A DNA stretch of 9,253 nucleotides, taken from NCBI GenBank assembly GCA_017523185.1, contig JAFWXB010000192.1, positions 1 to 9,253 of the forward strand, read 5' to 3'. Shown here in pieces: positions 1-7,564 of the stretch (position 1 is its first letter; each line of letters opens with the position of its first letter). The notes under the pieces were generated by a model, which was not told the origin of the DNA, did no database searches, and was given only the letters and a program-made list of their open reading frames with translations. Source of the DNA: Lachnospiraceae bacterium (GTDB taxonomy: Bacteria > Bacillota_A > Clostridia > Lachnospirales > Lachnospiraceae). Made by a program: the position numbers and the translations under genes.

Positions 1-985
1 AAGTCAATAACTTTTCAATATCCAAACATTCCATAACACGATGTATGGCTGTTCCTCGCAATAAACCATAATTGATAGAATGAGAGGTTTCTTCTGATTC
101 GGTATCTATTTGGGTATATTGTCCATGATGTATTTCATAATTTTTTGCAAAGTCCGGAATATAGCTTTCTTGTTCTTGCAATAAAATATCTGCTGTTTCT
201 GTCAAACCTTCTTGTTGGTCGTATGTTTCTAACATGGACATACGTTTGATTTCGGACACGGAATATTTACTTTTACGGTCTGCTTCTTGTTTATATGGAT
301 ATTCATAGGAAAGATACGTTTGCAATTCTTTTACTATGGTTTCATCTGCTGTATATATTTTTTTAAACATTTCTTCTTTGGATAAAATAGTATCTGCAAG
401 CTGTTTTACTTCGATAGATGCAATATCTTTTGCTTCTACAAATGTAAATTCATATTTATTTGGATAAGAAAGAATTGCAGGAACTATCCAATCCATATAA
501 GATTTTGCTTTCATTCTCTGTGAAAAACGAAGTGCTACGCCTTGTTTTGCCATACCTTTATGTTTTTTATACAAAGAATCGCGTTTTTTTACAGTTCCTG
601 TTAAAATCAATTTTTCTTTGGCTCTTGTTAATGCTACATATAACACTCGCAATTCTTCGCCTAAATTATCTCTGCGAATACGGTCTGCAATCTCTGCTTT
701 TATAAGACAATTGCGTTTCATTCTTGGTTTACTTTGAATTTCGTCTAATCCAAGCCCCATATCAGGGTGAATCACTGCTTTATCGCGACTATCCGTTTCA
801 TTGAATTTTTTGGAAATTCCGGATACAAATACTACCGGAAATTCCAATCCCTTACTTTTATGAATTGTCATAATGCGTACAACATCTTCACTTTCGCCCA
901 TAACATCTGCTTCACCAAAGTCTACATCATATTTTTGCAATTCATCAATATATCTTACAAAATGAAACAGTCCTTTATAACTTGT
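1..985 (-). pseudogene. addA: AddA C-terminal part, in the -1 frame, cut by window edge
   Basis: The minus strand from about 985 down to base 2 is one uninterrupted reading frame that continues AddA. It begins TSYKGLFHFVRYIDEL, then shows helicase motif V (VVRIMTIHKSKGLEFP, about 871-824), motif VI (LYVALTRAKEKL, about 640-605) and, near the window edge, GTAIHRVME, which carries the histidine motif opening the RecB-type nuclease domain. The catalytic DYK region would lie beyond base 1. The frame joins the upstream addA part exactly if one A is added to the run at 985-990. The first in-frame ATG (899-901) has no ribosome binding site that I can see and lies inside the helicase core, so independent translation is unlikely to give a working protein. 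The absence of any further stop, and the intact motifs, argue that the break is recent, bypassed by slippage, or a sequencing error. Confidence 0.85.
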
Positions 986-3321
986 TTTTTATATGCAATA
1001 GCTTTTTCCAAAAGCATATTTAAGTTTGCTGCTCTTTGTCGCCCTGCCGGAAGTGCTTTTACATAATTTGCATATCCTGTAACATCAAAAATATAATATA
1101 AAAGTTCATGGATTGGCGTATCAGATACTTTTTCACGCATTTTTTGATAAAGCTGATAAAAATAATGGAGTCTTCCTTCTGTCTCTGTTTGCATTAATGT
1201 TAAAGCCGATTTTGCAAAACCTCCACCATGATTTTTTTCATAAATTGCAATTTCTGCCAATTCCTCATTGTCAAGTCCTACAATTGGAGATTTTAAAACT
1301 GCTGCCATTGGAATATCCTGATATGGATTGTCTAAAATTTTCAAAAGACTTAACATCGTTTGTACTTCAATAGCACTAAAATAGCCTGTGGAAGTTGATA
1401 CATGAGCCGGAATCCCACATTGTCCTAAAACTTCCACAAAGTCATTTCCCCAACCTTTTAAACTTCGGAATAAAATAACAATATCACTATAACGTAATGG
1501 ACGTAACTTCTTTGTTCCTTTATCTAAAATTTGCATACTTTGTTTCATCTTATGAATTTTTTCTGCCACCATACGGGCTTCTAATTGTCGACTATCTAAT
1601 TCATCTAAAATACTTTCTCCTGTCGTTTCATCCAAATCAAATATCAAAACTTCTGCTTTCATATCTTCTACATTTGGATACTCTGCTCCACAATACAATG
1701 CAGAATCTTTGTCATATGCTACATTTCCTAAATCTGTTTGCATAATTTTATAAAAAATATCATTTGTAAATTCCACAACTTCATTTCGACTTCTAAAATT
1801 TTTGTGTAAATCAATACGCTGACATTTGCTGTCACAAAGCTCATATGTGTTAAATTTTTCCATAAAAAGTTCCGGTCTTGCAAGACGAAAACGATAAATA
1901 CTCTGTTTTACATCTCCTACCATAAACATATTGTGGTGTCCCAAATGTTCACGCGAAATCGCTCGCATAATTTCTTCTTGTACTTGGTTACTATCCTGAT
2001 ATTCATCTATCATAATTTCATCAAATAATTGTTGAAATTCCATAGCTGTTGGACGTAATTCTTTTGTTTGTTCATCTACAAGAATTTTTAATGCTGCGTG
2101 TTCGACATCTGAAAAATCCATCACGTGTTTTGTCATCTTTCGCACTTCCATAGCTTCCATATAACAAATTGCCAAACGTATCAGTTCTAAAGCCATTGGT
2201 TGTATACGTTGTAATTGTTCAAATAATGTAGCAACGGACATAGAAAAATAGCGACTGTTTAATACTTTAATTTCCTCTTTGATTTCATTTCTTCCTGTTG
2301 AAACAGCTTCTTTTTTTAGGATATCTCCTGTAAAACCTCGAATCGCCGTAAGTGTAGAAAATTTAATATTTGCAAAAAATTGTTGAAATTCTTCAAATGT
2401 ATGCAATGTTTCAATATTTTCAAAAAGTGCAATATCTTTTTCTAATGTTGCTACATATTTTTCGGGTCCATCGGGAGCAAGTGCAATCTCTTTTAATGCA
2501 ACTAATTTATGTTGCATTTCCAAAAGTACAATTTTTACATAGGAACAAATTCCTTGTATTAAATCACTTTCTAACAATTCTTGTTCTGTCTGTACTTCAT
2601 ATAAATTAGCAAGATTTTCTATCCATTCTTTCGGCCATGGATTACTTGCTGACTGATGATAAATTTTAGCAACCATATTTTTGACAGCTTTATTACTGCG
2701 TTTATCGGAATAGGCATCTACAAGTTGCAAAAAACGGTCTTTTTCCGGTTTTTTTTCATTTTGTAAGGATTTTATTACTTCTTGTCCTAACAAATCTTCT
2801 TCAAAGTTCTTTTCTATACTCAAGTTTTTCAAATCTCTACTATCTAATACTTGAATATTTTCTTCTAATTTTTTACATCTTTGATATTCTTTTTCAAATA
2901 CCTCATTTAATACATCTATTTCTAATAACTTGACTTCTCCTGTATCTGCAATACGAAAATTAGGGTCAAGGTCAATTTCTTCAAAATAATTACGCACTAC
3001 AAATAAGCAAAAACTGTCAATTGTTGTAATTTGTGCATTGTGAATCAATGTCTGTTGTCTTTTTAAATTTTCGTCTTCCGGATTATCTTCTAACATTTTT
3101 TCAATCGCATTTGCAATACGTTCACGCATTTCTGCTGCTGCTGCTTTTGTAAATGTTACAACTAAAAGACGATCAATATCAACAGGTTGTTTCTTATCTG
3201 TAATTTTCTTTATAATACGTTCTACTAAAACTGCTGTTTTTCCGGAACCGGCAGCAGCAGATACTAAAATATTGCGATTTCGCAAATCAATTACTTGTTG
3301 TTGTTCGTTTGTCCACTTCAT
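955..3321 (-). CDS. addA: AddA helicase-nuclease subunit, N-terminal part (frame broken)
   Basis: AddA is the UvrD-like (superfamily 1A) helicase and nuclease subunit of AddAB, which resects double-strand ends for RecA. Numbered from an upstream in-frame ATG at 3330, the helicase motifs run in order: Q-motif TNEQQ near residue 7, Walker A AAAGSGKT at 25-32, motif Ia TFTKAAAAEMR at 59-69, Walker B/motif II DEYQD at 442-446, motif III GDVKQSIYRF at 472-481 and motif IV NFRS at 511-514. The ATG at 3321 is preferred over those at 3330 and 3327 because AGGA (3331-3334) lies 9 nt before it but directly abuts the first ATG, and MKWTNEQQ matches family N-termini. The frame ends after about 790 codons, whereas AddA proteins are usually about 1200 residues. 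The last residues, after AIAYKK, are out-of-frame sequence. Motifs V and VI and the nuclease domain lie in the next frame (1-985). It sits 207 bp downstream of addB on the same strand. Identity is certain; the intactness of the gene is not. Confidence 0.93.
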   Translation of the reverse strand: MKWTNEQQQVIDLRNRNILVSAAAGSGKTAVLVERIIKKITDKKQPVDIDRLLVVTFTKAAAAEMRERIANAIEKMLEDNPEDENLKRQQTLIHNAQITTIDSFCLFVVRNYFEEIDLDPNFRIADTGEVKLLEIDVLNEVFEKEYQRCKKLEENIQVLDSRDLKNLSIEKNFEEDLLGQEVIKSLQNEKKPEKDRFLQLVDAYSDKRSNKAVKNMVAKIYHQSASNPWPKEWIENLANLYEVQTEQELLESDLIQGICSYVKIVLLEMQHKLVALKEIALAPDGPEKYVATLEKDIALFENIETLHTFEEFQQFFANIKFSTLTAIRGFTGDILKKEAVSTGRNEIKEEIKVLNSRYFSMSVATLFEQLQRIQPMALELIRLAICYMEAMEVRKMTKHVMDFSDVEHAALKILVDEQTKELRPTAMEFQQLFDEIMIDEYQDSNQVQEEIMRAISREHLGHHNMFMVGDVKQSIYRFRLARPELFMEKFNTYELCDSKCQRIDLHKNFRSRNEVVEFTNDIFYKIMQTDLGNVAYDKDSALYCGAEYPNVEDMKAEVLIFDLDETTGESILDELDSRQLEARMVAEKIHKMKQSMQILDKGTKKLRPLRYSDIVILFRSLKGWGNDFVEVLGQCGIPAHVSTSTGYFSAIEVQTMLSLLKILDNPYQDIPMAAVLKSPIVGLDNEELAEIAIYEKNHGGGFAKSALTLMQTETEGRLHYFYQLYQKMREKVSDTPIHELLYYIFDVTGYANYVKALPAGRQRAANLNMLLEKAIAYKKQVIKDCFIL
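985..990 (-). other. Frameshift site in addA (run of six A's)
   Basis: On the minus strand the codons read GCA TAT AAA AAA CAA and then run to a stop at 955-957. Shifting by -1 after the second AAA gives GCA TAT AAA AAA ACA AGT TAT, that is AYKKTSYKGLFHF, the expected AddA sequence. The site is therefore either a one-base deletion in an A7 tract or a slippage point. It is not a perfect tandem-slip heptamer, because the base before the two AAA codons is T. A single-tRNA slip on AAA, or transcriptional addition of one A, would still restore the frame. Confidence 0.85.
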
Positions 3322-3362
3322 ATCCATCATTCCTATCTGTTTTTCTATTTTGAAATTCTATT

Positions 3363-3502
3363 TTATGTGAGTTTTATAATAAAAAACTATATTCTATAAA
3401 CACGCAAATACAAAAAATTGCATAATTTTGTCTTTTGCAATCTCTTTCTATTTCAAACAAATAATTTTATCAATTATAGTTATATTTATAAAACTCACAT
3501 AA
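3363..3502. repeat. 140-bp inverted-repeat structure in the addB-addA gap
   Basis: A perfect 17-bp inverted repeat lies at 3363-3379 (TTATGTGAGTTTTATAA) and 3486-3502 (its exact reverse complement). Pairing continues inwards, imperfectly, for about 24 more bases per arm (CTATA and ATAAA blocks match), so each arm is about 40 bp. A smaller hairpin (ATTGCA 3417-3422 with TGCAAT 3436-3441) sits near the centre. The shape resembles a miniature inverted-repeat element or a long intercistronic mRNA stem-loop. AATTCT occurs near both ends (3354-3359 and 3501-3506), but it overlaps the right arm, so it is not convincing as a target duplication. No coding frame fills it, and I see no second copy in this window. 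Confidence 0.6.
3386..3413 (-). promoter_or_regulatory. Possible internal promoter before addA
   Basis: On the minus strand TTGTAT (3413-3408) and TATAGT (3391-3386) are separated by 16 bp, a plausible sigma-A-type pair about 65 bp upstream of the addA start. The -35 match is weak and the region is very AT-rich, so this could be chance. If real, addA would have its own transcript in addition to read-through from addB. The pair overlaps the left arm of the inverted repeat. Confidence 0.25.
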
Positions 3503-3537
3503 TTCTTACAAACCTATATTGAATTTTTATATATACA

Positions 3538-6500
3538 TCACTCTTTTTCCAATGCTAAATCAGTTTCCATACGTTCATATACATCTTCTTTTTTCAATTT
3601 TGGCAATCTTCGATACTCAAATCCAGGTATCTTTAAGTCAAATTCGCAGATAGATTTATATGGACAATACTCACAACTTGTATTTTCTCCCTCTATATAA
3701 GGATTTACACTTACTGTTCCGTTATAAATTTCTTTTCCTTTTTCTGCAACTTTCTTATTCACATATTTTGCAATCAATTGAAATTGTTCTGCTGAAGCAA
3801 TCTGTGATTGTGCTTCGGAAAGTTCTCCTGATTTTTTAATGGTAACAGGAATGACATCCGATTTTGTTTCAAATTCATCATCCATTGCACGATAAACAGC
3901 TTCTTCTCGATTTACAAGACCATCCGGTTTTAATTCTTTTAAAATAGCTTCTTGTACTTCTTCTTCCGACAATTCACCTGTTACCTCAATAACAGGGTCA
4001 TCTATATGATAATAAAATAGTCCTCCAGGAATCACTTCTTTTGTATCATGTTGTTTCTTTTCTAATTCCATTGCAGCATTCATATAAATAACAAGTTGTA
4101 ACTGTAATCCATGATATAACTTCACCAAATCAAATTTTGTATTACCGGATTTATAATCAATTACTTTTACATAAAGACGATTATCATCTTCGCATGTATC
4201 CAAACGGTCAATTCTACCTTTTAAATGCAATTTATTGTGATTTCCCAAATCAAATTTTAACGCATCTAATTTATCTGTTTTTGAAAAAGAAACCTCAAAA
4301 TTATTTGGAACAAAACGACCTTTTCGCACCTGCGTTGTTAATGCCCATACTGTCTGACGGAAAATATGATTCATACGTTTTGCCATATAAGCATTTTCTG
4401 CTGTTGCATAAATACTTAAATGTGGATATCCAAGCACGGCTTCTTCCATAGATTGCTCTGCAAAAGTATCACGCACTTCTTCAGGAATGGAAAACCAATC
4501 ATATTCCGAATTTGCTAATTTATTACTGTAAATTTCAATTGCCGAATGATATAAATTCCCCATATCAACACTTTCAAAACCACATTCTTCTCGTTCTTTT
4601 AATTGCAGACCATATTGTAAAAAGTGTGCATAGGCACATTTTGCAAAATTTTCCAGTCGGGTTACGCTTCCTTCTATGGTTTTTCCATAAATTGCTTCTG
4701 CAACTACATGACTGATTGGGTCTACACTATAATGTTCATAAAAAGCATCTAAGATTTCTTGTGCCTGACGGCGTAAATTCCTATCTTCACTTTCTAAAAA
4801 GCATTTTGCAAGTGCAAACCATATCGCATTTTTCTCCCCTAAAATCAAATAATCTTTTGCCGATTCTGTTGTAGATACATCTAATATCTGTTCTAAATCT
4901 TCCACGCCATGCACAACGATATCCGGAAACATTCGTTTTATTGTCTGAATCAAATAAGATGGTCGCAAACTTCTTCCTTCACTATCTACACGCGAAAAAC
5001 TCATATAAAGCTGTTCGGATGGTTTTGTAAGATTTAAGTACAAATAAAATTTTTGAATAAATGCTTGTTCTCTTGCTCCCGGTGCGAGTGTCATATCTGC
5101 TTGTTCTAACACTTCTCGTTCATACTGCGAAATAATCCCACCTGCATTTACGGATTTTGGAACAATTCCATCGTTTACCCCAATAAAAAATAAGATTTTT
5201 ACATGACTTAAACGTGTTCTTTCAATATCCCCAATGGTTACACTATCATATCCCGGTGGAATCACAGCGACTTCTGCTGCTTCAAAACCGGAATCTAAAA
5301 TTTCTTCAAATTCCTCTATGGAAAGCACTTCCTCACCCAACAACAAGATATATTTTTCAAATAAATCCATTACAATACGATAAATTTGTTCATATTCCTT
5401 TGCTTTTGCTTGTTCGCCCGTTTCCAATAATTCTGTTTGTTTTTGAAGCAATTTTTGTTCTGTATTCAAAAGAACGAGATATGTGTATAACGCTTTTATT
5501 TTTTGTTTTACATTTGATTTCTTATCATAAAATACATTTGCCACAGGCAAAAATGTTTCCATAAATTGACTTCGCAAATGTTCTAATATCTCTAAATCAT
5601 ATAAATTTTCATTCTTTGGAACACGAATCCATTTTTTACTCCATGCTTTTCTTCCACGAATACCAATCGCAAGCAAATAATTTTCCAACATATCAGCTTC
5701 ATCACGGCTCATTTCACAAAATCCACAACGAAGTAAACGCATAATCGCATTATATGAAAAATCCATACGCACTACTTCTAAAATAGAACGAATAAATTCA
5801 ATAAACGGATGAAATAAAACATCTCTTGTTGTATCTAAAAAGTAAGGAATTTCATATTTTCCAAACACGCTATCTGCATAATTGGCATACACATCTACAG
5901 CCCCTGTTACAACTGCAATATCATGGTAACGATACCCATGCCTTTGTACAAGCTGATTGATTTTTCGTGCTGTCCATGCCAATTCTTCTTTCGGATTTTT
6001 TACGGAATATATTTCAATTTCTTCTACTTTTCCATGTTTTCTTTGATATGTTGTACGGAATAAATTTTGCTCCATAAAATAAAGCGACGGAGCATTTGCA
6101 AATCTGCATTTTTTCCCATCGGAAAGCACAATCGGTTCTAATACTTCTGTATTTGTATCTTTTGCAATTCCCATCAATGTACGAATTGTTTTCTTTGGCA
6201 TATCAAACAATTCCTGCATACCTGTACTATAATAAAAATTTTCTTTTGCATCAATTGTGAGTGTCACACGAATTTCGGAACATATTGTCATCAATTTTCG
6301 CAAAAGTTGTACCTGAATCGGCGTAAATCCCGTAAATTCATCTAAAACAAGAACGGCATCTTTTAAAAGTTCTGACTGTTCTGCAACTTCTGAAAGTACA
6401 ACTAATAATTCATCAGCTGTAATTTGGCGTTTTTCATAGTTGTATTGTAACTTTTTTGTTTCTTTTTGTTCCTCGGTGTTTTCTTGTATATTTATCTGTT

Positions 6501-7119
6501 TTTCTTCGTCTTGCTTTCTTTCTTGTATATCTATCTGATTTACTTGTGCTTTTTCATTTTCTTTATCTTGTATTTCTTGACTGTCTTGTCTGGAACTTGC
6601 AGTTCCATCTAAATATTCCTTAAATCCACGATACATTACTTCCACATCTTTTAATTTAGATGTTAATATCGAAGAAAACGCATCTTCTTTAATACAATCT
6701 GCCAGTTGTTCGGGTGTAATATTATATTGCATCAATTCCGAAATAAATGATTTTACTTCATTGATATATCCCATATGTTTCATATTAGAACGAAATACGG
6801 TCAATTCTTTTTCCTTTTCTTGTGCCACTTTTCGAAGCACTAAATTCTTTCCCGTTTCCTCTAAAATTTCAATATTGTTCATTCCAAGCGTATCAAATAC
6901 ACGATATGCCAAACGCTTAAAACTCAAAATATCAATATTCATAATTGCTTTATTGAAAGACAAATCTACTAATTTTCTCTGTGTCTGCATCGTAAACTGT
7001 TCCGGAACAAGTACCAAATATGTTTTCTTTGGATTTAAAGATGCTTCTTTTACCACATCTTTAAATATATACTCACTTTTACCACTACCCGAATTTCCTA
7101 AAATAAATCTTAAAGCCAT
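3538..7119 (-). CDS. addB: AddB helicase-nuclease subunit
   Basis: AddB is the second subunit of AddAB, with an inactivated helicase fold that recognises Chi in studied members and a RecB-type nuclease held together by an iron-sulphur cluster. The 1193 residues show Walker A GNSGSGKS at 8-15. The C-terminal nuclease has H858 (MGNLYHSAIE), D971 (GRIDRLD), D988 and K990 (VIDYKSG) and the GLQLQL motif at 1004-1009. The four cluster cysteines are C828 (KCAYAHF) and C1149, C1152 and C1158 (CEYCPYKSIC), matching the family's split C...C-x2-C-x5-C pattern. Length is close to the usual 1150-1200. The start at 7119 follows GCAGG with a 6-nt gap. Residues about 172-231 are a charged, low-complexity insertion between the conserved blocks FKEYLDG and QITADELL. 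It is the first gene of the operon, with addA downstream. All key residues are present, so the protein should be functional if its partner is. Confidence 0.97.
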   Translation of the reverse strand: MALRFILGNSGSGKSEYIFKDVVKEASLNPKKTYLVLVPEQFTMQTQRKLVDLSFNKAIMNIDILSFKRLAYRVFDTLGMNNIEILEETGKNLVLRKVAQEKEKELTVFRSNMKHMGYINEVKSFISELMQYNITPEQLADCIKEDAFSSILTSKLKDVEVMYRGFKEYLDGTASSRQDSQEIQDKENEKAQVNQIDIQERKQDEEKQINIQENTEEQKETKKLQYNYEKRQITADELLVVLSEVAEQSELLKDAVLVLDEFTGFTPIQVQLLRKLMTICSEIRVTLTIDAKENFYYSTGMQELFDMPKKTIRTLMGIAKDTNTEVLEPIVLSDGKKCRFANAPSLYFMEQNLFRTTYQRKHGKVEEIEIYSVKNPKEELAWTARKINQLVQRHGYRYHDIAVVTGAVDVYANYADSVFGKYEIPYFLDTTRDVLFHPFIEFIRSILEVVRMDFSYNAIMRLLRCGFCEMSRDEADMLENYLLAIGIRGRKAWSKKWIRVPKNENLYDLEILEHLRSQFMETFLPVANVFYDKKSNVKQKIKALYTYLVLLNTEQKLLQKQTELLETGEQAKAKEYEQIYRIVMDLFEKYILLLGEEVLSIEEFEEILDSGFEAAEVAVIPPGYDSVTIGDIERTRLSHVKILFFIGVNDGIVPKSVNAGGIISQYEREVLEQADMTLAPGAREQAFIQKFYLYLNLTKPSEQLYMSFSRVDSEGRSLRPSYLIQTIKRMFPDIVVHGVEDLEQILDVSTTESAKDYLILGEKNAIWFALAKCFLESEDRNLRRQAQEILDAFYEHYSVDPISHVVAEAIYGKTIEGSVTRLENFAKCAYAHFLQYGLQLKEREECGFESVDMGNLYHSAIEIYSNKLANSEYDWFSIPEEVRDTFAEQSMEEAVLGYPHLSIYATAENAYMAKRMNHIFRQTVWALTTQVRKGRFVPNNFEVSFSKTDKLDALKFDLGNHNKLHLKGRIDRLDTCEDDNRLYVKVIDYKSGNTKFDLVKLYHGLQLQLVIYMNAAMELEKKQHDTKEVIPGGLFYYHIDDPVIEVTGELSEEEVQEAILKELKPDGLVNREEAVYRAMDDEFETKSDVIPVTIKKSGELSEAQSQIASAEQFQLIAKYVNKKVAEKGKEIYNGTVSVNPYIEGENTSCEYCPYKSICEFDLKIPGFEYRRLPKLKKEDVYERMETDLALEKE
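6427..6606 (-). repeat. Low-complexity repeat tract encoding a charged AddB insertion
   Basis: On the plus strand an 18-bp unit at 6481-6498 (TTCTTGTATATTTATCTG) recurs at 6520-6537 with one change, a spacing of 39 bp or 13 codons. A degenerate third copy begins near 6565. In the protein these give QIDIQE (195-200), QINIQE (208-213) and QEIQD (181-185) within a region made almost wholly of E, K, Q, D, N and I. The spacing is a multiple of three, so the AddB frame is kept. It looks like in-frame repeat expansion in a flexible loop. Confidence 0.7.
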
Positions 7120-7166
7120 ATTGAACCTGCCTTATTTATAGTTTTTTAACTTTATTATGTACTATC

Positions 7167-7195
7167 ATTTTATTTTAAATTTTAAAAGATAACAA
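7167..7195 (-). promoter_or_regulatory. Probable addB(A) promoter
   Basis: On the minus strand TTGTTA (7195-7190) and TAAAAT (7172-7167) are separated by exactly 17 bp, a good sigma-A-type arrangement. Transcription would begin near 7160, about 40 nt before the addB ATG. It points away from the hicAB promoter, making 7120-7342 a divergent promoter region. The AT-rich background lowers confidence. Confidence 0.5.
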
Positions 7196-7268
7196 GCATT
7201 TATATTATTATTATTTTATTGTGATAATCTATCATTTTATAAAAATTCCTATCCTATTCTTATATTAT

Positions 7269-7325
7269 GCATATTATTATAATATGTATTGTTTTTATAT
7301 GCATTACATATTATAATAATCATGC
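7269..7325. promoter_or_regulatory. Palindromic operator over the hicAB promoter
   Basis: A 16-bp perfect inverted repeat (ATTATTATAATATGTA at 7273-7288, complement at 7305-7320) extends on the outside by GCAT (7269-7272) and ATGC (7322-7325) with a single unpaired C at 7321. The right arm contains the probable -10 box and the left arm ends just before the probable -35. This is the expected place for autoregulation by the HicB-HicA complex through the DNA-binding tail of HicB. The repeat is seen directly; its binding by HicB is inferred. Confidence 0.65.
7289..7317 (+). promoter_or_regulatory. Probable hicAB promoter
   Basis: TTGTTT (7289-7294), a 17-bp spacer and a consensus TATAAT (7312-7317) sit 25 bp before the hicA start codon. 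Transcription would start near 7324, giving a leader of only about 20 nt that carries AAGGA at 7326-7330. The -10 box lies inside the right arm of the palindrome, so a bound repressor would block it. Confidence 0.6.
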
Positions 7326-7342
7326 AAGGAAGTATAAATCAT

Positions 7343-7531
7343 ATGCCACTAAAACCAAAAGAGATGGAAAAGAAAATCCTTGCTGACGGATGGATTTTTA
7401 AGAACCAACATGGTTCGCATAGATATTACATACATCCGACAAAACCTGGAAAAGTAACTATTCCCTTTCATAATAGTGAACTTGACCGAGGTACGGAAAA
7501 TTCCATCAAAAAACAAGCGGGGCTTAAATAG
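7343..7531 (+). CDS. hicA: HicA family mRNA interferase toxin
   Basis: HicA toxins are small double-stranded-RNA-binding-fold proteins that cleave mRNA and stop growth until neutralised by HicB. This 62-residue protein has the typical length and landmarks: an N-terminal helix ending in ILADGW (12-17), the HGSHRYY strand with the expected catalytic histidine at 26, the block HPTKPGKVTIPFH (31-43) and the C-terminal IKKQAGL. The start at 7343 is chosen because AAGGA (7326-7330) precedes it with a 12-nt gap and MPLKPKEMEK matches family N-termini. An in-frame ATG at 7322 lies before that site and has no ribosome binding site of its own. hicB follows after 33 bp on the same strand. The active-site residues are intact, so a working toxin is expected. 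Confidence 0.93.
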   Translation: MPLKPKEMEKKILADGWIFKNQHGSHRYYIHPTKPGKVTIPFHNSELDRGTENSIKKQAGLK

Positions 7532-7535
7532 CCCC
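7519..7535 (+). other. Hairpin enclosing the hicA stop codon
   Basis: GGGGCT (7519-7524) pairs perfectly with AGCCCC (7530-7535) across the 5-nt loop TAAAT, so the TAG stop (7529-7531) runs from the loop into the 3' arm. It is a GC-rich stem in very AT-rich surroundings. No U-run follows directly (AATTGTATAAAATTT), so it is not a standard terminator. It could tune hicA-hicB transcript processing or stability, but its role is unknown. Confidence 0.55.
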
Positions 7536-7564
7536 AATTGTATAAAATTTAGGAGGTGCTTTAT

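Noticed and set aside
899..901. Independent start for the addA C-terminal part
   Set aside because: The ATG lies inside the helicase core just before motif V and has no ribosome binding site, so a separate functional protein is unlikely.
985..990. Classic programmed -1 frameshift heptamer in addA
   Set aside because: The context is T AAA AAA C, which does not allow both tRNAs to re-pair after slipping, and no programmed shift is known to me in AddA; it is kept only as a possibility next to a mutation or sequencing error.
460..6000. Many plus-strand frames of 65-126 codons within addA and addB
   Set aside because: All are antisense to confidently identified coding sequence, rich in F, L, Y and H as expected for the complement of AT-rich genes, and none resembles a known family.
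6427..6606. Possible CRISPR or tandem-repeat array
   Set aside because: Only two good copies of an 18-bp unit occur, inside a coding frame with irregular spacing; it is an in-gene low-complexity repeat.
6761..7141. Plus-strand frame of 126 codons over the 5' end of addB
   Set aside because: It lies opposite the Walker A region of addB, has no ribosome binding site and has no recognisable motif.
7289..7342. Longer hicA reading frame starting at TTG 7289 or ATG 7322
   Set aside because: 7289 falls on the probable -35 box and 7322 is upstream of the AAGGA site; neither has a ribosome binding site, and family HicA proteins start near 7343.
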